The notes below the pieces were generated by a model. The model worked only from the letters and a program-made list of their open reading frames with translations. It was not told the origin of the DNA and searched no databases. This document shows, piece by piece, positions 34,707 to 44,716 of a stretch of DNA of 64,000 bases. Positions within the stretch are counted from its first letter, which is position 1; every line of letters begins with the position of its first letter. Made by a program: the position numbers and the translations under genes. The DNA is from Paenibacillus barcinonensis (lineage in GTDB: Bacteria; Bacillota; Bacilli; Paenibacillales; Paenibacillaceae), in assembly GCF_003217495.1 (NCBI RefSeq), contig NZ_QJSW01000008.1, positions 1 through 64,000 on the forward strand, given 5' to 3'.

Positions 34707-36091
34707 CTTGTTTTCCCCCAATTCACGCAATTTTGTAAAATATCTTCCCATTCCATCTCAATGCGCACGATATCCTCTTCGACCAGCTCGCTGCCCATCT
34801 GCACCTCGATAATTTCGAGCTCTGTCCATGCTTTTACACTGTGCTTACCACCTGCCGGAATTGAAACGACATCCCCTTGATGCAGCGATCTCAGCTCACC
34901 GTTGATAATGAGTTCACCCTGGCCAGAAACAACGGTCCATACTTCGTTCCTTTTCAGATGATACTGGTACGAAAAGTTTTTATTCGGCTCAATGATGATG
35001 CGTTTGGTCAACACCTCTTCGCCTTTATCATTGCGTGTATAATCAAGCACCCTGTAGCAGCCCCAGCGGCGTTCCTCATACATCGGCCGCTCTGTACTGT
35101 CCTTCAGCACCTCTTTGATCTGCGGGCTTGCCTCCTTCTCACTGACCAGGATGCCGTCTGGACTTGTCGCTACAATCAGATTGGATACGCCCAGCACACA
35201 TACCGGGATGTTCAATTCATTGATCAGATGTGTGTTTACCGTACTATTTGTCATGACTCCCTTACCGACAATATTAGTGCTCATCTCGTCCGTAAGTGTG
35301 TTCCAGGTACCGAGGTCTTTCCAATACCCCTCATACGGTGTGACCACGATATACTGCGCCTTCTCGACCACCTGATAATCAAAGCTGATCTTCTGCAGTC
35401 TCCCATACTGCTTAAGCATTTCCTCATACTGAATGGGCAGCTCAAGCGAAATGAGCAGGTTGATCAGATAGTTCAGCTTGAATGCAAAAACCCCGCAATT
35501 CCAAAGGGCAGATTGTTGAATCATCTCTGCCGCTTCAGCTTCACGGGGTTTCTCTTGGAAACGGGATACTTTGGCGTAACGTGTATTCGGTTTCGGTTCA
35601 GACTGCTCTGGAATGATGTATCCGTACTTCTCTGAAGGATAGGTTGGCTTCACACCAATCAAGGCAAGCTCTGCACCGGATTCATGCAGCACGTCCTCCA
35701 GCTCTGTCACTTTATGAAAAAAGGATTCCTCTACGTAGGGGTCCACCGGCAGTACCGCCACGGTTTCATTCAAGCTGGCCCCCTGTACCGAGTACAGATA
35801 TGCCGCAGCCAAAGCTATAGCCGGAAACGTATCTCTGCGTTCAGGCTCAACAACCAGATCAACTTCATAACCGAGCTGACTTCGCAGAATCTCCACCTGA
35901 GGTTTACTCGTTGCAATCGTTGCTTGTTTGCTCAGTCCAGTATGCTGTAACTGTCTCCATACACGCTGTACCATGGATTCTGTTTGCCCATGCTCACCGT
36001 CGAGCACTTTCAAAAATTGCTTGGACCTCGTGTCATTGGACAACGGCCATAACCTTTTGCCTGATCCGCCGGAGAGAAGTACGATTCTCAT
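34703..36091 (-). CDS. manC: Mannose-1-phosphate guanylyltransferase / mannose-6-phosphate isomerase
   Basis: A 462-residue bifunctional ManC/AlgA-type enzyme. The nucleotidyltransferase signature LLSGGSGKRLWPLSNDTRSKQF opens the protein; VLPVDPYV and RFQEKP follow. The C-terminal cupin (about 350-450) carries the PMI part with RRWGCYRVL and QYHLKRNEVWTVVSG. It supplies GDP-mannose. GGAGTG precedes the ATG; the stop overlaps the ugd start by four bases. A phosphomannomutase must be encoded elsewhere. Confidence 0.95.
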   Translation of the reverse strand: MRIVLLSGGSGKRLWPLSNDTRSKQFLKVLDGEHGQTESMVQRVWRQLQHTGLSKQATIATSKPQVEILRSQLGYEVDLVVEPERRDTFPAIALAAAYLYSVQGASLNETVAVLPVDPYVEESFFHKVTELEDVLHESGAELALIGVKPTYPSEKYGYIIPEQSEPKPNTRYAKVSRFQEKPREAEAAEMIQQSALWNCGVFAFKLNYLINLLISLELPIQYEEMLKQYGRLQKISFDYQVVEKAQYIVVTPYEGYWKDLGTWNTLTDEMSTNIVGKGVMTNSTVNTHLINELNIPVCVLGVSNLIVATSPDGILVSEKEASPQIKEVLKDSTERPMYEERRWGCYRVLDYTRNDKGEEVLTKRIIIEPNKNFSYQYHLKRNEVWTVVSGQGELIINGELRSLHQGDVVSIPAGGKHSVKAWTELEIIEVQMGSELVEEDIVRIEMEWEDILQNCVNWGKTR

Positions 36092-36111
36092 GTGTTCACT
36101 CCATTCTTTTT

Positions 36112-37476
36112 CTATTTCATGACATTTTTGATGTTTCTGTTTCTCTTTAATATGTTTTTCTCATACAAACGCTCTCGTAAAAATTCAAAATCCCCCTTGT
36201 CATACATAATCTGTTTCAGAGGAATTTTACAAATCATTTTTAAAGCCAGCATGGACACAAACATTCGTATAATGGAACCAACGAGCAGTGTGATCCCGAC
36301 ACCGTTTAAACCTAAAGTTGGAGTAATATAGAAAAACAAAAAAATCATAACTGACACTGAAGTAACCTGCCCGACAAGAATTATTTCCGGTCGACCTAGT
36401 GCATTAAATGAAGAGGCCAGAATACCGGCACCTCCAGCAACGATGCACTCCAGGGAAAGCAAATAAAAGACAAAACTTGCTTCCAAAAACTCTTTTCCAT
36501 ATAAAAGTCCCATTAAATACCGACCAATAAACAGGCTCGGTATAACAATAATGATCATCAGAACCATACTGCTTCGGAATGATCTGCCGACAAGACTGAA
36601 GACCCTCTCCTTCTCGAGACCCGCAGCTTTGGGGAAAATCACATTGGCAATGGCCGTCTGAATAACGTTAAACATGCGGGATAGGGCATAAACGACAGAA
36701 TACAAACCAAAATCACGCGGCGTTAGCAAAGCCAAAATGATGATCTTGTCAAATTGGTTATATAACGTATTGAACAGCTCGACCCCGCTTACTCTTCCTG
36801 CAAAAGAAAACAAGTATAATTTGGATCGGATCTGGAATTGCTTCATGCGTGTAGAAATGTGCATTCGTAATGTATAACAATAAAATACCAATACGACAGC
36901 ATGAGACATGAAACTCACGAGGATCGCCCGTTCCAAAGAGAGGGTCCCACTGAGCCATAACAAAAGCAGTCCACATAAATTAATTAACACCGCAAACAGT
37001 CTTGCCAGATTGAAAATATGGAATTTTTCCGTTCCTTGTGCAGTGGCTGCCAGCACGCCAGCCAAAAGAAAAACAGGCGTCAGAGAGAGAATGTACACTT
37101 TCGCAATATAGATCACATCTGCCGAATAATTGGATAACCAGGAGGATATCCCGAACCAGGTTATAATACCAATGATGATGCTGACTGGAATTTGAATCAT
37201 AAAACCAATACCGGTATACATTGGAGTCAGATCTTTATTTTTTTTGATATGATAGATCAATGACGTTGGTAATCCCAATGTTGCCAGATTGGTTAGGAAC
37301 CCTGGCCAAAATAAGATGGCAGCTAATTCTCCCTTGCCTTCTGCTCCAAATGCCCTGGCTGTCAGGATCGAGGTAATGGTGGTAATGCCCATGATCAGAA
37401 TATTGATGATGCTGGTCATGAGGATTGTCTTAATCATACTTTGAGGTCTGTGTCCTTTAGAGATAGCAATGCTCAT
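36112..37476 (-). CDS. Polysaccharide flippase, Wzx/MATE-like
   Basis: A 454-residue membrane protein with 12-14 hydrophobic segments, an early AFGAEGKGELAAILFWPGFLTNLATLG-like block (residues about 44-70) and the typical oligosaccharide-flippase organisation. Predicted to flip lipid-linked EPS repeat units across the membrane. It lies between manC and a glycosyltransferase. GGCGGAG precedes the ATG. Confidence 0.9.
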   Translation of the reverse strand: MSIAISKGHRPQSMIKTILMTSIINILIMGITTITSILTARAFGAEGKGELAAILFWPGFLTNLATLGLPTSLIYHIKKNKDLTPMYTGIGFMIQIPVSIIIGIITWFGISSWLSNYSADVIYIAKVYILSLTPVFLLAGVLAATAQGTEKFHIFNLARLFAVLINLCGLLLLWLSGTLSLERAILVSFMSHAVVLVFYCYTLRMHISTRMKQFQIRSKLYLFSFAGRVSGVELFNTLYNQFDKIIILALLTPRDFGLYSVVYALSRMFNVIQTAIANVIFPKAAGLEKERVFSLVGRSFRSSMVLMIIIVIPSLFIGRYLMGLLYGKEFLEASFVFYLLSLECIVAGGAGILASSFNALGRPEIILVGQVTSVSVMIFLFFYITPTLGLNGVGITLLVGSIIRMFVSMLALKMICKIPLKQIMYDKGDFEFLRERLYEKNILKRNRNIKNVMK

Positions 37477-37494
37477 CTGATACTCCGCCTCTCA

Positions 37495-38694
37495 TTACTG
37501 CACTTCAACACTACTGCTTACCTTCTGCCCTCTCCCTAATCGGCCGTCATGACGAATCACCTCTTCATAAGAGAGCAGATACTTCTGGGACATCGTCGTC
37601 CAAGTATTATTCAGAGCTACTTCACGGGCGATTTCCCCCATCCTTTTCAATTCATCTGGTGCTTGAACAAATCGAGCCAATATATTTGAAAGCTCCACAG
37701 CATCATCCGAATTTTGCATAATGTATCCAGCCTGATGTTCCCCTTGAACAGCTGCTATCATTTCAGTCACGCCAGATTGCTCTGTTATAACAACAGGTAT
37801 TCCTGAGGCAAGAGCCTCCAGAACAACCAGGCTGCAGGCTTCATAACGCGAAGGAAAGATAAAGAGATCCACATTACGCATGAGCTCTCCCATATCTTTT
37901 CGATAACCTAAAAAATGAACCCGATCTTCAATCTTCAATGCTTTAGCCATCTCAGGATAAATACTTCGATCCGTAGAACCCGCCACAACAAGCTCTACCT
38001 CGGGAACAGACACCATGGACCTCAGCACCGTATCCAGATTTTTTCTTGGGCTGCTGATGTCACCTGCAAACAAACCTGTAACCCGGCCAGAGGTAACTCC
38101 TATTCGAGTCTTCAGCGCGGCATCTCTGGGATGAAACTCGTGCACATCCACTCCATTATGAATGACCAGCACCTTATCCTGTTCAATCCCCAACTGAATT
38201 AATTCCTTCTTCACTTTCTCGGAAACTGCAATGATTTTACCGCTTCTGCGAAAGGCGAAGCGTTCCAGATATGCATTCACCAGCGTGTACAGACCAAAAT
38301 ACCACCGTTTCCAGGAGCGGTGTACACGGAAGCTATGTACGGGGGATTTTATCCATGTACTGTGCACAAAGTGAACCGAATTGATGTCCCCTCTAGCCCA
38401 GGTGATAAACCCATTGACCATAACAAGATCAACCTGCTTTGTTTTTCTTAGCTTGCGAATGTGAGCTGCACTTTGAAAGGCAAATATCTGGTATCGGAGC
38501 AGCCGAGGCAGCCTGAGCGAAGGAAAGACCTTTATCCACACGGCTCCCTTGTACTCCAGCAGCTCTGGCTCTAATTCATTGGATATCATCACAACTTCAT
38601 GACCCTGCCTTAACGCTTCGATTGCAATCTCATAGTTGACTCTGCCTTGACCCTCCCCTTTGACAACCCGGTGAGTGACGATACATATTCTCAT
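37495..38694 (-). CDS. Glycosyltransferase, GT4 type (GT-B fold)
   Basis: 399 residues. The N-terminal acceptor domain begins MRICIVTHRVVKGEGQGRVNYE; the donor-domain signature FPSRYEACSLVVLEALASG with the E-x7-E spacing and the GVxVHEFHP block are visible. GGGAGG precedes the ATG at 38694; longer frames start inside the preceding intergenic region. A role in assembling the EPS repeat is inferred from position. The sugar is unknown. Confidence 0.9.
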   Translation of the reverse strand: MRICIVTHRVVKGEGQGRVNYEIAIEALRQGHEVVMISNELEPELLEYKGAVWIKVFPSLRLPRLLRYQIFAFQSAAHIRKLRKTKQVDLVMVNGFITWARGDINSVHFVHSTWIKSPVHSFRVHRSWKRWYFGLYTLVNAYLERFAFRRSGKIIAVSEKVKKELIQLGIEQDKVLVIHNGVDVHEFHPRDAALKTRIGVTSGRVTGLFAGDISSPRKNLDTVLRSMVSVPEVELVVAGSTDRSIYPEMAKALKIEDRVHFLGYRKDMGELMRNVDLFIFPSRYEACSLVVLEALASGIPVVITEQSGVTEMIAAVQGEHQAGYIMQNSDDAVELSNILARFVQAPDELKRMGEIAREVALNNTWTTMSQKYLLSYEEVIRHDGRLGRGQKVSSSVEVQ

Positions 38695-38741
38695 GCTTAA
38701 TCCTCCCACATTAGGACATGAAGATCGTGGATACATCTTCA

Positions 38742-39887
38742 TCAGATCAGCTGCTTGAGCAGCTGACCGCGATGCGACCATAAACAATGATTGGTCACCC
38801 AGTCATATCCGTTATCCCCCATCGTTCTGGCAAGCCCCTCATCTGTCATTAATTCCTCGATCCGTGCCGCAATCTCTCGGTCATTCAAAGGGTCTACAAG
38901 GTAGCCCGTAATATGATCCTTGACCGCATCAGGGATACCGCCGCTATTGCCTGCAATGACAGGTAACCGATAATAGTTCGCTTCCAGAAATACAATACCG
39001 AACCCTTCCACGTCGCCCTTCTCTTTGATATCACGGCTGGGCATAATGAAAAGGTCTGAGCATTCATATAACTGATGCAGCTCATGGTCTGTTGTACGCC
39101 CTGTAAAAACAACGACAGACTCTAGTCCATATTGCTTGACCAGTCGTTCGAGCTCGCCCTTATATGGCCCATCTCCGCATATCACGTATTTGAGATCAGG
39201 AATACGTGTAATGACCTCACTCACCGCTTTCAAGGTGACATCATGTCCCTTGCGCTCTACAAGTCGCGAGACGGTAATCATCACTTTTTTTCCATGCAGA
39301 TCATACGTATCCCGAATATTGTCGTGCAGACCTGTATCCCCGCCCAGCTTGCTGACATTCAGCCCCGGTGGAATAATGACGATTCGGGTCTCTGGTACTC
39401 CCAGTTCCACCAGCCTCGACCTCGTATACTGACTGTTGGCAATTACCTTGTCAGCTCGTTTAAGAATGAACAACAGAAGTGGAAATAATCTGCTGTTGAC
39501 CATTCCCATCACATCCAGCCCATGAACATAAGGAAAGTATTTCACCTTAAAGAGCCATTTCATAAATGGACCTGCCAGCCCTACCGGGAATATGTTCACA
39601 AAATGGATTTCATTTGTTTTTTTGCGCCACTGGAGCAAAATCAGCTGCACCACAAGAATAAGCTGTGAGAGCAGCAGGAGCCATTTGTTTGAATTCCAGA
39701 AAATTCGTTTACGAATAATCTCGAAATTGCTGGTCTGATCGAATCGCTCTGACTCTGCGGCATGATTGGTTTTATTCGTCAGCACCGTTATCTCTTCTGC
39801 TGGCATCTGTGAGATCAGCCCGTAGGCATAATCATGAATCCCTCCCTTGTCAGGCGGGAAGTCAATGGCAACAAACACTTTGTTCAT
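38742..39887 (-). CDS. Glycosyltransferase, GT4 type, PimB-like
   Basis: 381 residues. VFVAIDFPPDKGGIHDYAYGL opens the acceptor domain; PGLNVSKLG, TVSRLVERKGHDV and the donor signature EGFGIVFLEANYYRLPVIAG are typical of GT4 mannosyl- or glucosyl-transferases. GAGGGAG precedes the ATG. With GDP-mannose made in the locus, a mannosyltransferase is plausible but unproven. Confidence 0.9.
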   Translation of the reverse strand: MNKVFVAIDFPPDKGGIHDYAYGLISQMPAEEITVLTNKTNHAAESERFDQTSNFEIIRKRIFWNSNKWLLLLSQLILVVQLILLQWRKKTNEIHFVNIFPVGLAGPFMKWLFKVKYFPYVHGLDVMGMVNSRLFPLLLFILKRADKVIANSQYTRSRLVELGVPETRIVIIPPGLNVSKLGGDTGLHDNIRDTYDLHGKKVMITVSRLVERKGHDVTLKAVSEVITRIPDLKYVICGDGPYKGELERLVKQYGLESVVVFTGRTTDHELHQLYECSDLFIMPSRDIKEKGDVEGFGIVFLEANYYRLPVIAGNSGGIPDAVKDHITGYLVDPLNDREIAARIEELMTDEGLARTMGDNGYDWVTNHCLWSHRGQLLKQLI

Positions 39888-39923
39888 AGCTTTATCTCCC
39901 TCGCATGCATACATTTCCGCTGC

Positions 39924-41006
39924 TCACACCGTGCTCATAATAATATTGACCGTATCCTTGGCACACTTGTTCCATGAGAAAAAGGCCGAATGCTCTCTGC
40001 CCTGAATGGACATTCGCTGCCCAAGCTCCGGATCGGACATCATCTCTACGAGACGAGAAGCCGCTTCCTGCGGATGATGAGGATCAAAGTAAAGCCCCGC
40101 CTCTCCGCACACTTCCGGGATCGAGCCACGAGAGGATACAATCACTGGACAACCGAGCGCCATCGCCTCCAGGGGAGGTAAGCCAAAGCCTTCATACAAG
40201 GAGGGGAAAATAAAGCCGGTAGCCTGTTCGTACAGCGCCTTTAACTCTTCATCCGTTACATAGCCCACCCAATTGACATCCTCCGATTCGCTCACGGCAT
40301 GGTTGCTGAACACCTTGCTGTTCTTTGATCCAACAATGACAACACTCAGATTCTGCGCCTTCACTTCGGGTAAGATGTCCAGAATTAATTTGAAGTTTTT
40401 ATAAGGATTCATCGTGCTGACCGCGAGCACATATGGAGACTTGATGCCATACTTCTCAAGTGTTCCTTGAGCGGCCTGTCTGTGATGGATATGATCAATG
40501 CCCAGATGGGTAACCGATACTTTCTGAGCGGCAATTTTGCAGTGCTGAATCAATTCACCCTTGGAAAAATGAGATACGGTAATCACCTTTTTCGAAATTT
40601 TGCCTAATCGAACCGTCAAAAATTGATACCATGACCGGAAGGCAAAGGAAAATGCCTTGGGATAACTGAACACAGAGGCATCATGAATCGTCACCACCTG
40701 ATTCCGTTTGAACGCCGGGCCCGTGTTGCACAGGTTAATCAGCATTCCCTTTTTCGCATAAAACGGCAATTCCAGCTGCTCCCACACATGACCCTTCAGT
40801 CTGCCTACAATCTGGTGACGGATATGCTTCAGTTCGAGCTGAGTAACAACATTGGCTGGTGAAAGCAAGCAAAATTCTACCTGGGAGCCATCCACCTCTC
40901 CCACATCAATCAGATGATCCATTTCCTTCACAAGTTCAATCGCATAGCGCTGTACCCCGGTCACGGTTTGTGTCAGAAAACGGGCATTAATGTATATTGT
41001 GATCAT
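39924..41006 (-). CDS. Glycosyltransferase, GT4 type
   Basis: 360 residues beginning MITIYINARFLTQTVTGVQRYA, the common opening of EPS and O-antigen mannosyl/rhamnosyl-transferases. Donor-domain signature FPSLYEGFGLPPLEAMALG and a following GEAGLYFDP block are clear. The ATG at 41006 has a TGGAG site that lies in the tail of the preceding gene; the ATG is one base after that gene's stop. Confidence 0.9.
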   Translation of the reverse strand: MITIYINARFLTQTVTGVQRYAIELVKEMDHLIDVGEVDGSQVEFCLLSPANVVTQLELKHIRHQIVGRLKGHVWEQLELPFYAKKGMLINLCNTGPAFKRNQVVTIHDASVFSYPKAFSFAFRSWYQFLTVRLGKISKKVITVSHFSKGELIQHCKIAAQKVSVTHLGIDHIHHRQAAQGTLEKYGIKSPYVLAVSTMNPYKNFKLILDILPEVKAQNLSVVIVGSKNSKVFSNHAVSESEDVNWVGYVTDEELKALYEQATGFIFPSLYEGFGLPPLEAMALGCPVIVSSRGSIPEVCGEAGLYFDPHHPQEAASRLVEMMSDPELGQRMSIQGREHSAFFSWNKCAKDTVNIIMSTV

Positions 41007-41007
41007 G

Positions 41008-42192
41008 TTAATCTCCATTCCTTTTTGAAATTTCCAAACGTGAAGCTGGCGCAGTCACCGCCGTCTGGAAGCTCACTTCCACATTCCTCGCTTCATAATA
41101 GAGACTCACAAACTCTTCATTCATCCGATCCGAGCTGAACTTCTCTTTATACAGTTGACGACCCGCTTCTCCCATTGCCACCAACGTGGATTTGTCGAGC
41201 TGTAGCAGAATGTCCTTCAAACCCTCAAGCTGTTCCAGTTCGAAAATATAACCATTTACGCCATGAGTCACAAGCTCTGGAAGCGAAGAGCGATTACTTG
41301 CAATGACCGGCTTACGATTTTTCATGGCCTCCAGTGCAACCAGAGGCAGCCCTTCCCATCTGGATGGCATAATAATCGCATCACACTGCTCGTAATAGTG
41401 ATCAATCTCCGCGTTATTGACCCACCCTAACCGAATCATATTGTCCGTAAAGGTCCATTCATTTTGTTCCAGCACACGATCGCCGATGATGTATAACTGA
41501 ATGTGCTGCTGAAGCACCGGGTACTGCCTGAATACATCAAGTAGCAAATCCAGCCCCTTCTGCCGATCATATCTGCCCACAAACAAAAGCTTGATCATAC
41601 TTGCATTCTGCTCGGAATCTTCATGCTGCGGCAGCAGCACCGGCGTCCGCTCCCCACGCTCGCGCTGTTCAGGCTTGCGGTCTCGCAGGCCGCTGTAAAC
41701 GAATCGGGATTTGGCAGGAGACATGCCTACACGGATGGACTGCTGCATCTCATATTTTGAGATGTTAACGATAAAATCGGTTTTGAGCTCAAGTATTTTT
41801 TCAATCATAAAATAAGCCTTTTTACGCAATGGTTTGGTATCCATCAAAAAAGACCAGCCGTGTGAGCAATAAAATATACTCGCTTTACGTCGTGTAAAAA
41901 AAAACAAGCCCCTTGCAAGCATGCCTGCAAATGAGCTGTGAACATGAATAATATCCGGCTCGATCTGCCGGATGGCCTGATGAATCTGTCTCATCGCCGA
42001 GAGAAAGTGTCTGGGACTGCGCTTGTAGCTGTAACGCAAAATGCGCTCTGGCTCCAGATCAAAATCCTTGGCCGAATTATAATCACTCATCAATACATAG
42101 ACCTCAAACCGGTCACGCTGGTAAGATACCAGCTCGTTTACATACGTGGCTACGCCACCCACGACATATTCTCCGATGTGCAAAACCTTCAT
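41008..42192 (-). CDS. Glycosyltransferase, GT4 type (EpsD-like)
   Basis: 394 residues beginning MKVLHIGEYVVGGVATYVNEL, followed by HVHSSFAGMLARG. The donor domain has LLFVGRYDRQKGLDLLLDVF and MPSRWEGLPLVALEAMKNRKPVIAS. Its start overlaps the polymerase gene stop by four bases (ATGA), so translation is coupled. Confidence 0.9.
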   Translation of the reverse strand: MKVLHIGEYVVGGVATYVNELVSYQRDRFEVYVLMSDYNSAKDFDLEPERILRYSYKRSPRHFLSAMRQIHQAIRQIEPDIIHVHSSFAGMLARGLFFFTRRKASIFYCSHGWSFLMDTKPLRKKAYFMIEKILELKTDFIVNISKYEMQQSIRVGMSPAKSRFVYSGLRDRKPEQRERGERTPVLLPQHEDSEQNASMIKLLFVGRYDRQKGLDLLLDVFRQYPVLQQHIQLYIIGDRVLEQNEWTFTDNMIRLGWVNNAEIDHYYEQCDAIIMPSRWEGLPLVALEAMKNRKPVIASNRSSLPELVTHGVNGYIFELEQLEGLKDILLQLDKSTLVAMGEAGRQLYKEKFSSDRMNEEFVSLYYEARNVEVSFQTAVTAPASRLEISKRNGD

Positions 42193-43502
42193 CCCTGCTC
42201 ACCCGCTTTATAAGGTATCTCACCTGCACGACGATGCTGATATAGAGCCATGCCTATAAACATCCAGAAAAAAACGTTGGCAGGAAATAACTCCAGAACA
42301 TTGGTCGTCAGGCTGGCTGCTGCCACACCTGCACCCATTGCAATAGCCGCCTGAGGAAGTGTGGACACTCCCGGTTCGGACGGAGCCTTCATTCGTTTAA
42401 CAAGCGTAATAAACAGCAGCATAAATAGAATCAAAAAGTACACGAGTCCGATCCATCCTGTCTGTTCATATAGAGAAAAGTACTGATTGTCTACCGCAAA
42501 ATTGCTTGAGTTCAGACCGATCATATGTGTACGGCGGCTTGCGGCACCCACTGAGCCGATGCCATTGCCGATCATGCCATTCATGGTGAAAGGTGATGTC
42601 AGACTGCTCCCCCATGTCTGGAGCCGATCCAGTAGAGAGGAGCTGGAGAGCAGATTTTTAGATTGCAGCAGCCTGCCTCCAAGAAAAACTGCTGCAGGCA
42701 TTGCCATAAAAGCAAACGCTAGAATCAGAATATTTCTCCTGCTGTACCTGCGCATACTCATCATAAAAAGAACCATCTGATATACACACCACAGCAGCAA
42801 AGCCGATCGAATGGTGGATAACAGCAAAAAGCTGATGGTCAGCAGTTGAATGAGGATACGGAAGCTTCGGTGGTTTACAGCCAATTTGGTTCGTTCCGCA
42901 ATGATGCCTGTCATGAGCAATGCGTACGCATAACCATCTGGTGAATACGTAATGGAGGATAAACGGGGAACACCTTCTAGATAGTTTTTGATGTTTACCC
43001 CATACACGAATCCCATCGTGATTAGCTTTTCTATGCCCAGCGCATATTGAACACACCACCCTGCAATGAGCATAATAAAAATAACCAGATTGGTTCTGGC
43101 AAATGCGAACACTCTGTTATGCTGAGCCATAAACATGCCCGTAAACAGCATGACGAGCGGCAACAAGGTAATTTTGATGCCATAGATTAAAGTCACCACA
43201 CTAGAACCGACCAGTACATTTAGAGAACCCAATATGACCAGGGACGCCAATACAAACAGGAACAAGTTCATAAAGTCGATCTGCTGCCGATATACCCGGA
43301 TCAGTGTATAAAATGCAAGCAGCAGCATGCCGGCATCCTTCAGTGAACGAATGACGATATTATCCACATAGATGGAGATCAACCCATAAACGGATAAATA
43401 CAGCAGCAAAAAATGAATCAGCACCATCAGCACAGCGGGCGAAGTTTCGGATCTCGCCTGTATTAACACATGTGATTTGACATTCAAAGAAGTCATGTAC
43501 AT
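42189..43502 (-). CDS. O-antigen ligase/polymerase-like membrane protein (Wzy)
   Basis: 437 residues with about eleven hydrophobic segments. A large external loop with LQTWGSSLTSPFTMNGMIG and IGSVGAASRRTHMIG is followed by SSNFAVDNQYFSLYEQTGWIG, a pattern typical of Wzy/WaaL proteins. Predicted to polymerise repeat units on the outer face of the membrane. The start is taken at the ATG 43502, directly after the GGAGG that overlaps the previous gene's stop. Confidence 0.87.
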   Translation of the reverse strand: MYMTSLNVKSHVLIQARSETSPAVLMVLIHFLLLYLSVYGLISIYVDNIVIRSLKDAGMLLLAFYTLIRVYRQQIDFMNLFLFVLASLVILGSLNVLVGSSVVTLIYGIKITLLPLVMLFTGMFMAQHNRVFAFARTNLVIFIMLIAGWCVQYALGIEKLITMGFVYGVNIKNYLEGVPRLSSITYSPDGYAYALLMTGIIAERTKLAVNHRSFRILIQLLTISFLLLSTIRSALLLWCVYQMVLFMMSMRRYSRRNILILAFAFMAMPAAVFLGGRLLQSKNLLSSSSLLDRLQTWGSSLTSPFTMNGMIGNGIGSVGAASRRTHMIGLNSSNFAVDNQYFSLYEQTGWIGLVYFLILFMLLFITLVKRMKAPSEPGVSTLPQAAIAMGAGVAAASLTTNVLELFPANVFFWMFIGMALYQHRRAGEIPYKAGEQG

Positions 43503-43503
43503 C

Positions 43504-44697
43504 CTAACCTCCACACCCGATTAACTTCTCATAAACGCCCGTATGCCTCGTGAGAAGATAATCTTCATTAAAGGATAAACTGTGTTTGCAGCATCGCAGC
43601 ATTAACTCCTGTTTATCCGCTTCGGATAATTCATAGTAGTGAAGTATCTTCTCACGAATTGCATCGGCACTATGGGCAGTAAAGGAGAAGGTCTCTGCAT
43701 CCAGCAAAATTTCGGGCATGCCACCTACTCTTGAAGCGTAGACGGGGGTGCCGGCTTGATACGATTCAATTACAACCCTGCCGAAGGGTTCATCCCAAGT
43801 GGACGGTACAATCGTCAGGTCCATTTTTTCCATCTGTGAAGCAATCGCCTGTTTGTCGATTTTACCCATGAATACAATACGGGAATCCTCTCCAGCCAGT
43901 TCTTTCAACGCATCCAGCATTGGACCATGCCCGTGAATATACAAATTGCCCACAAGCCGTTCATCCAATTTCTGCACTGCTTCAATCAGATAATGAACCC
44001 CTTTGACTTCCGTCAATTGCCCGAAATATCCAATATGAAGCGGCTGATGGTGGCGAACCGTTTTGCCCCTGTTCCAGGGCTGAGCCTGATTCCCCTTCTC
44101 TACAATGTTGTGTATGACATACGGAGAAGCATGCGCGAAGAATCCAAGCTCTGTATGCTTCCTGAGCACATGCTCGGATATGCCAATCACGGCAGAAACT
44201 CTGCGGCTGTATCGTTTGGAAATCTGTCTGTAGAATCTGGAATATGCTGCAATCGCAATCGGCTCAATTAACGAGAAATCCCGAAGCGTATGCACAACCG
44301 GGATGTTCAGTTCAAATGCCGCTTTCCAAACCGCGAGACTGAGTCCAGGAATATTCTGAGTGTGGATCAAGGCTGGACGTTTCAGCATAAGATATTCTTT
44401 AATATGCCGATACTGTCTCACATTAAAAATGTCCTGAATACGCCATAACACTTTATCCGAAGTGCTGGTCTGTCTTGCGGTATCCCCGATCCAGTACCGA
44501 TTGTTAAACGGAAGCCTGGAAATCTCGATCCCGTTAATTTTATCGGTCTGCACTCCGCCGTCCTTATGTCCACCGACAGTAATGACTTCAACGTCATATC
44601 GTGGCTCCAATGTCTGGGCAAGAATCTGTGTGGATATCTCGGCTCCTCCGATGATGTGTGGAGGATATAAGCTGTGGGCGATCAGTATTTTGGGCAT
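43504..44697 (-). CDS. Glycosyltransferase, GT4 type
   Basis: 397 residues. The acceptor domain begins MPKILIAHSLYPPHIIGGAEI; HIGYFGQLTEVKGVHYLIEA and the donor signature PSTWDEPFGRVVIESYQAGTPVYAS are typical. The ATG at 44697 is preferred to a TTG three codons upstream. The ribosome binding site is weak. Confidence 0.9.
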   Translation of the reverse strand: MPKILIAHSLYPPHIIGGAEISTQILAQTLEPRYDVEVITVGGHKDGGVQTDKINGIEISRLPFNNRYWIGDTARQTSTSDKVLWRIQDIFNVRQYRHIKEYLMLKRPALIHTQNIPGLSLAVWKAAFELNIPVVHTLRDFSLIEPIAIAAYSRFYRQISKRYSRRVSAVIGISEHVLRKHTELGFFAHASPYVIHNIVEKGNQAQPWNRGKTVRHHQPLHIGYFGQLTEVKGVHYLIEAVQKLDERLVGNLYIHGHGPMLDALKELAGEDSRIVFMGKIDKQAIASQMEKMDLTIVPSTWDEPFGRVVIESYQAGTPVYASRVGGMPEILLDAETFSFTAHSADAIREKILHYYELSEADKQELMLRCCKHSLSFNEDYLLTRHTGVYEKLIGCGG

Positions 44698-44716
44698 GCA
44701 TCTCAACTCACTTTAT